From CALDTK01 sp963837005 (GTDB lineage: Bacteria > Bacteroidota > Bacteroidia > Chitinophagales > Saprospiraceae): a DNA stretch of 64,000 nucleotides. Numbering within the stretch: the first letter of the stretch is position 1; each line of letters begins with the position of its first letter. Positions 50,290 to 58,906 of this stretch are shown piece after piece. The notes below the pieces were generated by a model. That model was not told where the DNA came from. It ran no database searches and worked only from the letters and a program-made list of their open reading frames with translations. Both the position numbers and the translations under genes were made by a program. The stretch spans positions 62,001 to 126,000 of the forward strand of contig CAWIMC010000021.1 of assembly GCA_963837005.1 (NCBI GenBank). The letters run 5' to 3'.

Positions 50290-52560
50290 GCCGTCGGCGT
50301 TGTCCTCGTACCAGATTTGACCTCCGAGGCGCTGGACGGTCTTCTGCGCGATGGCCAGCCCAACGCCCGTGCCTGGATACTCCGACTTGGCGTGAAGCAT
50401 CTGGAAGAGTTGGAACACCTTCTCGCGGTAGTCCTGAAGGATGCCAATGCCGTTGTCCTGCACGCTGATGCAGTAGCGGTCTTCGTACGTCCCCACCGAA
50501 ACCTGGATACTAGGCGCTACGCCGGTGCGCCGAAACCGTATCGCGTTGTCGATCAAGGCCGACAGCACGAACCGCAACAGCTTGCCTCCGGTGCGTACCG
50601 TCGGTAAGGTGCCGTAGTGCAGCGTAGCCTTCGAGCCGCGAATGCTGGCGGCGAGCTCGAGTTGCACCCGACTGAGTAGGCGGTTGAGGTCAACGTCACC
50701 CATCTCCTTATCGACACGCGCCACAGCAGTATAGTGCATGAGACTATCGAAGAGGCGATTGAGCCGCGAAACGCCCTCGGTTACGAAGCCGAGGTAGTCG
50801 AGGCCATCCTCGTCGAAGGTCGTAGCGTATTTGCGTTTTAGCAGTCCCACGTAGCTCCCGATCTGTCGGAGGGGCTCTTTGAGGTCGTGACTCGCCACGA
50901 AGGCAAACTGGCGCAACTCCTCGTTGGCGCACACCAGGTCGGCGTTCACGCGCTCGATTTGTTCGTTCTTGGCGAGGAGGGTGGACTTCAGGTCATTGTC
51001 GCGGACGAGTTTCTCGATCTCGCGGTCGCGCTCCCGTAGGGCGGCGCGCATGTCGAGGTCGGTGAGTTGTCGCTCGCGGTAGCGGACGATCGTAGCACTC
51101 AGACAGTCGGCTGCGGCTCGTTCGGCACGCAGGGCAGCCCCCACGTCGCCTAGCGCCTCCTGGGCTTTCGCCTGTAGTCGGAGTGCCGCAACGACGATCT
51201 CCGAACGGTGCTCGGTCCCGCCAACCATCTGGGCGATTTGCGCAGTTGCGAGTGCCTCGGTGTAGCGTTCGTTCTGCAGGCGTAGGCACGCTTCGACCAG
51301 ATAGGTCTTGGCGCTTCGGTGATCGAGGGCCTCTTGCCCAGCGCGTTGGCGACTTTCGTCAAAACGCTGGACGGCGGCCTCGTGGTAATGGCTCGCGAGC
51401 GCGTAGTTGTGATTGGCGCAGTGAACGTCCGCGATCTCAGCCAGGACAACAGCCAGCATGTTTGGTCCGAACCAGCTTTCTCGCAGCGGAGGCGGAGTGC
51501 ACTCGTAGCGTTGGGCCGCCGCGAGTGCCCGTCCGAGCCAGAGATTGGCCAGCTCAGGGTCGCGTGCACGCTCAGCCGCACACCCGAGCGCGAGACACGC
51601 CTTGTATTGGGTGACATCGAGGCCATGTTGCTCGCTGGTCGTTGCGACCTCGGCGAAGTGCTTGTCCGCCTCCCGGTCGTTGTGGATCGCCTCGTATGCG
51701 AGGGCTATCTCCAGATGGATTTTGAGGCCTAAATACCGGTTACCGACGAGTTCAGCGGACTCTAGCGCACTGTACAGAAAGCGCAATGCAATGGCACTGT
51801 TGTCGCGAAGGCGGCTCAAACTTCCCAACAAGCCTTCGGCCTCCGCTACCTGGCCTACGTCCTCTGCGTGCTTGGCGAGCGCGAGCGCCTCCTGACCGCA
51901 GGCGAGGGCCTGGGGCAAGTCCTTGTTGAGGGTGTGTGCCCGACCTTCGGCGAGCAGTAGCCTTACGGCAAAACTCCCGATGCGTGAGCTAATCGTGCGG
52001 CTATTGCTCGCCTCCGAGCGTTGCCGCCCCGTAACCTCTTCACGCAGGGCCGCAATGGCCGCCGGAGCCTCGGGAGCAAGACGCCCCAAAACCTCGCCGA
52101 GACCGGCCAGCGCCTCGAGGCGAACGTCCGCAGGCAGCGCGGGCGAGTGCAGCAAAGTTCGGTAGGTGAGTCGGGCGGCGTGTGCGCACTGGGCGTACTT
52201 CGGGAAGCTCTCCGCGCTCATGCGCTCGAGGTCGGCGTACCGGAGGTCGAGTTCGTCGACGAGGAAATCGAGACCAAAGGGTGGACCCTCGGCGGTGAGG
52301 CCATCGAGGATGCGCCGCGCCAGTGCAAACGCTGCTGTGTCGAAGCTCGCCTGGCCCAACATCGTCTGCGCCTGCGCCATGAGAAGCTGGGCGCGGTAGG
52401 CGACCTCCGGGGCCTGGGCCGAGCGGAGCGCGAATTCCTTGACGATCTGCGCGTTGGTATACGCCTTGTCCAGCTTGCGCTGCCGTAGGAGTTCGGCGCT
52501 CTGATAGAGCAGGCCACGCAGCTTTAGACTGCCGTCGCCCGAGGGAGTGGTCGATTGCAC
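50152..52560 (-). CDS. Soluble TPR histidine kinase
   Basis: 802 residues. The N-terminal 450 residues are all-helical repeats of TPR type, acting as a sensor or protein-interaction platform. A coiled coil (about 480-540, RERDREIEKLVRDNDLKSTL) leads to the HisKA domain (FVASHDLKEPLRQIGSY, with the phospho-histidine) and the HATPase_c domain (IDNAIRF, DNGIGI, GTGVGLAIAQKTVQRLGG). There is no membrane helix, so the signal is cytoplasmic. No response regulator is adjacent. GAC/GTC and GCC/GGC variants of the hairpin element lie at 51351 and 51960. The C terminus overlaps the convergent gene. Confidence 0.88.
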   Translation of the reverse strand: MQSTTPSGDGSLKLRGLLYQSAELLRQRKLDKAYTNAQIVKEFALRSAQAPEVAYRAQLLMAQAQTMLGQASFDTAAFALARRILDGLTAEGPPFGLDFLVDELDLRYADLERMSAESFPKYAQCAHAARLTYRTLLHSPALPADVRLEALAGLGEVLGRLAPEAPAAIAALREEVTGRQRSEASNSRTISSRIGSFAVRLLLAEGRAHTLNKDLPQALACGQEALALAKHAEDVGQVAEAEGLLGSLSRLRDNSAIALRFLYSALESAELVGNRYLGLKIHLEIALAYEAIHNDREADKHFAEVATTSEQHGLDVTQYKACLALGCAAERARDPELANLWLGRALAAAQRYECTPPPLRESWFGPNMLAVVLAEIADVHCANHNYALASHYHEAAVQRFDESRQRAGQEALDHRSAKTYLVEACLRLQNERYTEALATAQIAQMVGGTEHRSEIVVAALRLQAKAQEALGDVGAALRAERAAADCLSATIVRYRERQLTDLDMRAALRERDREIEKLVRDNDLKSTLLAKNEQIERVNADLVCANEELRQFAFVASHDLKEPLRQIGSYVGLLKRKYATTFDEDGLDYLGFVTEGVSRLNRLFDSLMHYTAVARVDKEMGDVDLNRLLSRVQLELAASIRGSKATLHYGTLPTVRTGGKLLRFVLSALIDNAIRFRRTGVAPSIQVSVGTYEDRYCISVQDNGIGILQDYREKVFQLFQMLHAKSEYPGTGVGLAIAQKTVQRLGGQIWYEDNADGSAGVTFCFTLPLHLERHVRSGTARGLDVAEEAAELVAEPTENGVL

Positions 52561-52956
52561 GGGTGTAGTGTTTGTTCAGCGACCGGCTATACACGCAGTG
52601 CGGATAAGGTCCTTAGCGGGCTACGTAGAGCAAAGGCGGTGCCAGGCCCGTACAGTTCTCAGTCCGCTGCCGCGTGGCACGGGCAGGAGGGCGTGCCCTT
52701 CACATAAGCAGTGACTCGTGTAGCAGCGTACCCGCAGGTAGGAGTCTGCGATATTTCAGCGTCCTTAAAGCGCTACGTCATTGCGGGGCGACACACAAGG
52801 GAACTACCCCGATAATCAGCTCAGCAGGAACACTATAGGAAGTGGCACCGGATGTATAGCTACCCTTTGAGAGGGGCTCAGTGTAAGGACACGCTGAAAG
52901 CACCTTTTGCTGAGTCGCCTAAAGCCTCCCCCCGCGGCAGCAAACTGAGCACTCGT
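52561..52956. other. Intergenic region without recognised features
   Basis: 396 bases between the histidine-kinase start and the esterase stop. I see no gene, tRNA, hairpin element or clear terminator here. Two short self-complementary stretches (around 52760 and 52830) are too weak to call. Confidence 0.5.
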
Positions 52957-53859
52957 TTACCGTTCTAACCATCGCAGCCACTGCATTACCATTGGCCCCC
53001 AGGTGCGCTGGTTGTGCTCTCCACCGAGGACCTCCTCGTAGCCGATCCGGTCTTCGGGAATGCCGTGTGACCGGAGCGCGGTAATTACGTCCTGCGTGTC
53101 GTCGATCACGTCGATGACACCGTTGCCATTGCGGTCGGCCTCCTCCTCGCGGTCGCCGGCCATAAACCAGTAGTCGAGGTTCGGAGCTTGCGCAGCATTA
53201 CGGACGAGATCGATCACGATGCGATCCCCGTCCGGGGTTTCGCGACGGAAGGGTGCCGAGCGCATCCAGAAGCTGGCGCTAAAACAGCCCACCGCGCCGA
53301 AGGTGTGCGCGTGTTGCCAGGCGATGTCGAAGGCGCTCAGGCCGCCGAGGCTAAATCCCCCGATAGCGATGTCTTGCCGCCGGCGCGAGATCCTAAACTC
53401 CCGGCGGAGCCAAGGAAGCAACTCGGTGGTCACGAAACGACGGTGCGCCGCAGCTAGGTCACCGCGGCCGGCGTGGTCCATGACACTGCTCGAACCGTAC
53501 TCTCGCATGCGGTTCTCGTCGGCGTGCATCCCGACGATGATGCGGGGGCGCAAGTCTGTTTTGGCGTAAGCCGCCTGTAGACGGTCGAACAACCCGAGTG
53601 CTGGGAAGTCCTGCCCGTCGTTGAGCAGCACCAAGGGATAGCGGCTCAGCACGCTTAGACGGTAGTACGGCGGCAGGATGATGCTGAGCCTGACCCTACG
53701 ATCGAGTTGCTTGCTGTAGAACTCGTGCTCCAGTTGGCGCGGCGGTCGCTGAGCGACGAACTGTTGCGGGCGGCTGATGCGCGCAAAAGCGTCGTCGAGG
53801 GCGGAGGTCTCGCGGATCGCGTAGATAGAGGCAGGGGGTAGGGTAGCGGAGATGGGCAT
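52957..53859 (-). CDS. Esterase (enterochelin-esterase-like alpha/beta hydrolase)
   Basis: About 300 residues from the ATG at 53859. It resembles the IroE/Fes 'putative esterase' family: PLVLLNDGQDF near the oxyanion loop, the nucleophile in GGFSLGGLSAFD, and histidine in GEHNQRTWGP near the C terminus. It also has an acidic, calcium-loop-like stretch DREEEADRNGNGVIDVIDD, with D/N/G spacing like a dockerin or EF-hand loop. No signal peptide is seen. An exact hairpin element lies at 53558-53572 (AYAKT, antisense), and an AGC/GCT-stem variant at 53271. Confidence 0.82.
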   Translation of the reverse strand: MPISATLPPASIYAIRETSALDDAFARISRPQQFVAQRPPRQLEHEFYSKQLDRRVRLSIILPPYYRLSVLSRYPLVLLNDGQDFPALGLFDRLQAAYAKTDLRPRIIVGMHADENRMREYGSSSVMDHAGRGDLAAAHRRFVTTELLPWLRREFRISRRRQDIAIGGFSLGGLSAFDIAWQHAHTFGAVGCFSASFWMRSAPFRRETPDGDRIVIDLVRNAAQAPNLDYWFMAGDREEEADRNGNGVIDVIDDTQDVITALRSHGIPEDRIGYEEVLGGEHNQRTWGPMVMQWLRWLER

Positions 53860-54093
53860 AATCAGGTCGAGCTGGCGACAGGGGGCTAGGATACAAGGCC
53901 TGCCACAAACATTTTGTTGCAAGTGTGGCAATTCGTAAAAATCCCAACAACCCGCAAAGGTAGGCACACTGCGAACTGGGAGCGATGACTCACAACAGTG
54001 TGCTTACCATAGAAGGTCACCTCGCTACGCTGTGGCGCTGTGGAAAACGCGGTAGCTCTCCACAATGCCTTTCTCCCCCGGCGCACGCACACA

Positions 54094-55299
54094 TCACGCC
54101 CCGCCCCCCGACACCACGAGGATCTTCGACTGCTGGACCTCTCCCGAGCGGACCCTCACAAGGTACGTACCGGCCGACAGCCGCCGCTCCAACGAAATGC
54201 GGACTTTACCTGAACCGGGGTAGTCCTCCGTGGAGCGGTAGACCAATCGCCCGAGCGCATCGCGGACCTCTATCTCGAGCGCGGGGTCGGCAGGGAGGTC
54301 TTTCGGCGCGACGTATAATTCGTTGCCGGCATTTGGGTTCGGATAGAGCGTGTATTGCCAGGGGGCGGCTTTCGCCAAAACTTGCCGCGAGAGCGCCACG
54401 ACCTCCGAGAACTCTACGGCGCCATCGGCGTCGTGCATCTGGAGGCGGTAATAACCGGTGCCCGCGAGCGGTGCCTCGTCTATAAAACGGTAGTCAGTTT
54501 GAGCACCCGTGGCCAGGTCCTGTCCAATGGCCTCGACCTCGCCGAGTTCCGCGAAGGCCACCGCGTCGGCGGCGCGCTCGACGACGAAGAAGGCGGTGCC
54601 GCGCTCGTCGGTGGTGGTCCAGGTGACGAGCACGAGGTCGTCGCTGGTGAATTCGGCCCCGAAGGTGAGTAGGGTAAGGGGGAGGGGCACCGTGCCCGCG
54701 AAGGCCCCCACATCGAAACCGTCGCCCGCGCCCCCGCCGAACAGCACCGCCAGCGAAGCGCCGCCGAGCGCGAGGCTCTCGCGCCGAGCGTCGAACCCGT
54801 CCCCCGGCCCGCCGCCGTAGAGGACCGCGAGCGTGGCGCCGTCCAGGGAGAGGCTCTCCCGTTCGACGTCAAACCCATCCCCCGATCCGCCGCCATACAG
54901 CATGGCGAGGGACGCGCCCGAGAGTGTGCGACTAGTGCTCAGCGCATCGAATCCGTCGCCGGCGCCGCCGCCGTAAAGCACGCTGAGCTGTTGGCCCGAC
55001 AGCGCTAGGCTGACGCGCAGCGCATCGAAGCCATCGCCCCGCCCGCCACCGTAGAGTACGGCCAGCGACTGGCCCCCGAGCGCGGCCGAGGCCGCGCGCA
55101 CGTCAAAGCCATCGCCACCACCCCCGGCGTAAAGCGGATTGGTGCCCCGGGGTGCGCCGTCGAGCGAGAGCTGCATTACCGTAGTGCGGTCGTGTCCATC
55201 GCCCGGGCCGCCGCCGTACTGCGCGAGGAGGTTCGGCGGGGCAAGGGCGTGCGAGAGGAGGAGGACACCCGCGAGGCGGAAAATTCTTGGCGTCGGCAT
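54094..55299 (-). CDS. Secreted T9SS protein with seven YGGGxGDGFD repeats
   Basis: 401 residues. A signal peptide precedes seven repeats of about 25-27 residues, each with the core (Y/F)xGGxGDG(F/H)D, such as YGGGRGDGFD and YGGGAGDGFD. A PLPLTLLTFGAEF region and a fibronectin-like domain follow, and the C terminus is a T9SS type A sorting domain (YPNPNAGNELYV to GTYLVRVRSG). Glycine- and aspartate-rich loops of this kind could bind calcium; this is inference. It follows the SUMF1-like gene by 6 bases, so both are one operon. An exact hairpin element lies at 54367-54381. Confidence 0.88.
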   Translation of the reverse strand: MPTPRIFRLAGVLLLSHALAPPNLLAQYGGGPGDGHDRTTVMQLSLDGAPRGTNPLYAGGGGDGFDVRAASAALGGQSLAVLYGGGRGDGFDALRVSLALSGQQLSVLYGGGAGDGFDALSTSRTLSGASLAMLYGGGSGDGFDVERESLSLDGATLAVLYGGGPGDGFDARRESLALGGASLAVLFGGGAGDGFDVGAFAGTVPLPLTLLTFGAEFTSDDLVLVTWTTTDERGTAFFVVERAADAVAFAELGEVEAIGQDLATGAQTDYRFIDEAPLAGTGYYRLQMHDADGAVEFSEVVALSRQVLAKAAPWQYTLYPNPNAGNELYVAPKDLPADPALEIEVRDALGRLVYRSTEDYPGSGKVRISLERRLSAGTYLVRVRSGEVQQSKILVVSGGGA

Positions 55300-55305
55300 G
55301 GCGTT

Positions 55306-56799
55306 TTATTCTGCGGTGCGTACGCCGCGGAACCCGAGGCGATTATTGGCTCCCACCAGTGCAGTGGAAGCGTCGAATCGGTCCGAGAGTCGAATAAATC
55401 CTGTTCCATTAAAAAATGATCCACCACGGAAGCCAATTCCGTCATTGGCGACCGGCCAGCTAGGGACATTGTGGTTACCACTCGAGAGCAAAACTCCATC
55501 TCCGTGAGTGTCTGTGAAGGCACGGCCCTCAGGGTTGCCGACGGTAATGCATCGTTCGTAGAGATTGCCCGTTAGTTCCATTATACCGTAGTAGCTGCCA
55601 CCCGACTCCTCCCGGGTGGCACTAATGGCACTGGCCGCCAGTATCCCACACCGTTTCGGTCCGGTTGGTGTGCCGTTAGTGTTGGCGTAGACAGCATTTC
55701 CGACGCCGTTGCCTGGGTTAGTAATACGCTCGTCTTGCGTACCGAGGCCCACATAATCAAAGTCTGTACTGTGAATATTAGCGGACCCCCACGCAAATTC
55801 GTTATTTATCGGATCAGCAGAACCCCGCCCGGCCTTCTCGTATTCCATCTCGGTCATGGGCCTTAATGCTGCCCAATCTAGGTAGGCGAGCATAGTGACG
55901 TTATCCACGTAATTTAGTGGGAGGTCGGGTGTGGTCGTAGAGGCGTTTCCGACTTCGTCCCAGCTTATGCCATTGCGATTTAGCTCCGTGTCTACACCCT
56001 TGCCATCGGAGCCGGTGACATCCAGGTTGGTGCGTTGGGTTTGGGTAAGTGAATTGAAAAATTCTACGTACTGGGTCTGAGACATCTCATATTTCATACA
56101 GTAAAACGCGGCATATCCTTTTGGGAAGGGTGCGGGGATGGGGCCTAGCATGTCGCCAGGACGGCTGCCGCCCACGGGTAGCCCATAGTCTAGTTGCCCG
56201 GCTCCGGTTCCCACAGTGATTGCAGCTTCCGAAGCTACGGGGTACGCTGCGTAGAACGCTGGAAACACGGCACCCCTGCTCCTGAATTCATTTGCTTCAT
56301 TTTCGGCACCGACGCCCCCGAAGCCGGTCCCGAGCCGGTACTCGCCCTCCGGCACGTAGACCATCTCGAGGGCGAAGACCTGCACATCGACCAAGGCGGC
56401 GTCGTCGATGCCGTCGGCGCCGTAGTTCCACGTCAGGCCGAGGCCCGCGAAGTTCACACTCCCATTGCCGTCGGCGGCGCGGTAGACGAAGGCCCCCGAT
56501 GTTCCGGCCTGGTCAATGCTGACAGTGCCGGGTGCGGTAGGGGAGCCCGTCAGCCGGGCGTGTCGCCACGGGCCGCCGCCGACGCGGTACTTGGCGAAGA
56601 CCCAGGCGGCGTCCCAGTTGTTCGGGCCGACGGCGATGCGCCAGGAGTTTTCCCAGCTGAGGTCAAAGGTAATTACCGAGGTATTGGCGGTGGTGTTTTG
56701 GCCGCTGAGTCCGACGTTGGTGACGGTGATGTTATTCGCCGACAGGCCGTAGAGCGTGAAGGCGAGCAGGGCGGTGAGAAGGGTTCGGCAGGTGAGCAT
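55306..56799 (-). CDS. Secreted SUMF1/FGE-sulfatase-domain protein
   Basis: 497 residues with a signal peptide (TLLTALLAFTLYGLSANN). A beta-sandwich-like N-terminal part (about 20-150) precedes an FGE-sulfatase domain of the SUMF1/EgtB/PvdO type: MVYVPEGEYRLG, YCMKYEMSQTQYVEFFNSL, LRPMTEMEYEKAGRG, ELTGNLYERCITVG, FRGGSFFN and NNRLGFRGVRTAE. Relatives generate formylglycine or act as oxidases, but many secreted Bacteroidota members only share the fold. It is co-transcribed with the YGGG-repeat gene, so it may modify or bind that protein; this is inference. Confidence 0.85.
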   Translation of the reverse strand: MLTCRTLLTALLAFTLYGLSANNITVTNVGLSGQNTTANTSVITFDLSWENSWRIAVGPNNWDAAWVFAKYRVGGGPWRHARLTGSPTAPGTVSIDQAGTSGAFVYRAADGNGSVNFAGLGLTWNYGADGIDDAALVDVQVFALEMVYVPEGEYRLGTGFGGVGAENEANEFRSRGAVFPAFYAAYPVASEAAITVGTGAGQLDYGLPVGGSRPGDMLGPIPAPFPKGYAAFYCMKYEMSQTQYVEFFNSLTQTQRTNLDVTGSDGKGVDTELNRNGISWDEVGNASTTTPDLPLNYVDNVTMLAYLDWAALRPMTEMEYEKAGRGSADPINNEFAWGSANIHSTDFDYVGLGTQDERITNPGNGVGNAVYANTNGTPTGPKRCGILAASAISATREESGGSYYGIMELTGNLYERCITVGNPEGRAFTDTHGDGVLLSSGNHNVPSWPVANDGIGFRGGSFFNGTGFIRLSDRFDASTALVGANNRLGFRGVRTAE

Positions 56800-56901
56800 G
56801 AGCGTAGTTTGGTTGGTTGCTTGCCCAAAGCTGGGTCGACGCCTGCCTTGGTGTCGAACCCAATTGACCCGCTGCGGCGCCGGATATATAACCGGGGACT
56901 T

Positions 56902-56916
56902 GTTTTGGCGAAAGCC
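56902..56916 (+). repeat. Hairpin element, exact copy, between divergent genes
   Basis: An exact GTTTTGGCGAAAGCC copy lies 72 bases upstream of the esterase gene at 56988 and about 100 bases upstream of the SUMF1-like gene. No promoter is obvious in the 188-base spacer. Confidence 0.9.
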
Positions 56917-56987
56917 GGAAGCTCACGCAAGCAAAGCCGCCCCCCTATCCCCCAACCGCATTACATTCCCCGCCCAAGCCAACCCCT

Positions 56988-57695
56988 ATGCAGGAAGAGT
57001 ACATCAAGTTCTACGCGCAGTCCGTCAGTCGCGAGGTCCAAATGCTGCGCTTCGGCTTCAGTGGCCGACCGCTCATCATCTTCCCGACCACGCTCGGGCG
57101 CCACTTCGAGGCCAAGGACATGGGGCTGATCGGCTGTATTCGTCACCTCATCGACGCCGGTAAGGTCATCGTCTACTGCCCGGACACCCTCAACCACGAG
57201 AGTTGGTACAACAAGGGCATACACCCGGCCGACAAGGTCAAGACCCATATGGCCTTCGACAGGATGGTCCGCAACGAGATCGTCCCGGCGCTCCAACACA
57301 AGCACCACAACGGCAAAATGATCGTGGCGGGCTGCAGCTTTGGAGGCTATACAGCCGCCAATTTTGCCTTCAAGCACCCGGAGGTCGTCTCGGACCTGAT
57401 CTGCATGTCGGGCAGTTTTGACGTAAGTAGCTTTCTGGGCGGCTACCACGATGAAAACGTGTACTTCAACAACCCGATCGAGTTCATGCACGGCGCCAAC
57501 CATCCGGACATCTGGCGGATGGGCATCGTGCTCGGGACCTCCGAGTGGGACATCTGTCGCGCACCTACCGAGCGTATGTCGCGCTTACTGGCGAGCCGCG
57601 GCATCAACCACTGGCTCGACATGCGCGGCTGGGTAGAGCACGACTGGCCGCTGTGGCGCGAGATGTTCCCGGTTTACCTCGACCGTATCCTCTAA
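56988..57695 (+). CDS. Esterase of the ATP-grasp/amidotransferase cluster
   Basis: 235 residues, alpha/beta hydrolase of the putative-esterase type with the elbow GCSFGGYTAANF (serine near residue 118) and a C-terminal histidine in VEHDWPLWREMF. The N-terminal segment FGFSGRPLIIFPTTLGRHFE is characteristic. It lacks a signal peptide. It begins a set of four same-strand genes with two ATP-grasp-like proteins and a glutamine amidotransferase, which suggests a role in making or cutting an ester or amide of a small molecule or peptide. A near-variant of the hairpin element lies at 57415-57429. Confidence 0.85.
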   Translation: MQEEYIKFYAQSVSREVQMLRFGFSGRPLIIFPTTLGRHFEAKDMGLIGCIRHLIDAGKVIVYCPDTLNHESWYNKGIHPADKVKTHMAFDRMVRNEIVPALQHKHHNGKMIVAGCSFGGYTAANFAFKHPEVVSDLICMSGSFDVSSFLGGYHDENVYFNNPIEFMHGANHPDIWRMGIVLGTSEWDICRAPTERMSRLLASRGINHWLDMRGWVEHDWPLWREMFPVYLDRIL

Positions 57696-57733
57696 TCTTT
57701 ACACGACCTACCTCTAGCGAGCAGCTTTGATTT

Positions 57734-57748
57734 AGCTTTCGCCAAAAC
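57734..57748 (-). repeat. Hairpin element, G.T-wobble copy, 7 bases before the ATP-grasp start
   Basis: GTTTTGGCGAAAGCT on the minus strand, in the position where a ribosome-binding region for the ATP at-start ATG at 57756 would be expected. It is the only copy seen this close to a start codon. Confidence 0.85.
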
Positions 57749-57755
57749 CCACCCC

Positions 57756-58898
57756 ATGAAAAAGATCGGCATCCTCTTCGGCCAGGAGCGCACCTTCCCC
57801 CAGGCCTTCGTTGACTACGGCAATTCGCAAGCTCCCGAAGGCATCACCTTCGAAGCCGTCCAAATGGGTGGCGTCCGCCAGGGTGTGCCCGTCGGCTACG
57901 CCGTCATCATCGATCGCATCTCGCAGGACGTACCCTTCTACCGCGCTGCCCTCAAACACGCCGCGCTCAAGGGTTGCGCCGTGATCAACAACCCCTTCTG
58001 GTGGTCGGCCGAGGACAAGCTCACCGCTAACGCTATGGCCGAGAACGTCGGCGTGCCGGTGCCGAAGACCATTCTGCTGCCCTCCAAGCGCCACCCCGAC
58101 GACACCTCGCCAGCCAGCTTCTCGAACCTCTACTACCCCTTGCCTTGGCAGGAGATGTTCGACCACATTGGCTTCCCTGCCTTTATGAAGCCCAACACCG
58201 GCGGCGGCTGGAAGCACGTCTATAAGGTCCACACGCCCGAGGAGCTGTTCAGCGCCTACAACGAGACGGGCCAGCTCAACATGCTCCTCCAAGAGGCGAT
58301 CAGCTTCACTACCTACTACCGCTGCTACTGCATCGGCGGAAAGTACGTGCACCTGATGCCTTACGAGCCGCGCAACGCCTTCCACGAGCGCTACGTCCGC
58401 GACCCGGAGGCCCAGCCCACCGGCGAGCTCAAGGATACGCTCACTGATTATGTCCTGCGCCTGTGCCGCGTGCTCGGCTACGACTTCAACACGGTCGAGT
58501 TGGCCGTGCGCGATGGCGTCCCGTACGCGATCGACTTCACCAATCCCGCGCCGGACGCCGACGTCAACTCCGTTGGCCAGGCCAACTTCGAGTGGGTCGT
58601 CAAGCACAGCGTTAAGTATGCCATCGAGCGTGCGCAAGCCCACGAAGAGGGCGGCGACAACCTAACGTGGGGGATGTTCATGCAGCAGTCGGTCGGTGCC
58701 GTCAAGAGTGATTCGGCTTTCGCCAAAACGAAGGACGCGCCCGCGAAGAAGGCACCCGCTATGAAGGCTCCCGCGAAAAAGACCCCAGCCAAGCAAGCCG
58801 CTTCGAAACCGACACCCACGAAGAAGACTGCGCCGGCCACCAAGGCAACCAAGGCCAAGCCTGCTAAGGTGGCCGTGGCAAAGAAGGGTAATAGCTAG
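57756..58898 (+). CDS. ATP-grasp ligase with a histone-H1-like lysine-rich tail
   Basis: 380 residues. Residues 1-310 form an ATP-grasp protein: KIGILFGQERTFPQAF, the lysine-bearing FPAFMKPNTGGGWKHVYKV, the ligand strand TTYYRCYCIGGKYVHLM, and metal-binding VPYAIDFTNPAPDADVN. ATP-grasp enzymes join a carboxylate to an amine or thiol through an acyl phosphate. The last 60 residues are built of Lys/Ala/Pro/Thr (PAKKAPAMKAPAKKTPAK), like bacterial histone H1 tails, and may bind nucleic acid or acidic partners. An exact hairpin element at 58715-58729 marks the junction of enzyme and tail. Confidence 0.88.
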   Translation: MKKIGILFGQERTFPQAFVDYGNSQAPEGITFEAVQMGGVRQGVPVGYAVIIDRISQDVPFYRAALKHAALKGCAVINNPFWWSAEDKLTANAMAENVGVPVPKTILLPSKRHPDDTSPASFSNLYYPLPWQEMFDHIGFPAFMKPNTGGGWKHVYKVHTPEELFSAYNETGQLNMLLQEAISFTTYYRCYCIGGKYVHLMPYEPRNAFHERYVRDPEAQPTGELKDTLTDYVLRLCRVLGYDFNTVELAVRDGVPYAIDFTNPAPDADVNSVGQANFEWVVKHSVKYAIERAQAHEEGGDNLTWGMFMQQSVGAVKSDSAFAKTKDAPAKKAPAMKAPAKKTPAKQAASKPTPTKKTAPATKATKAKPAKVAVAKKGNS

Positions 58899-58906
58899 AG
58901 GGATCA

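Noticed and set aside
57732..58643. 303-residue open frame on the minus strand
   Set aside because: It is antisense to the ATP-grasp gene and rich in Val/Leu/Gly/Glu as expected from a shadow frame.
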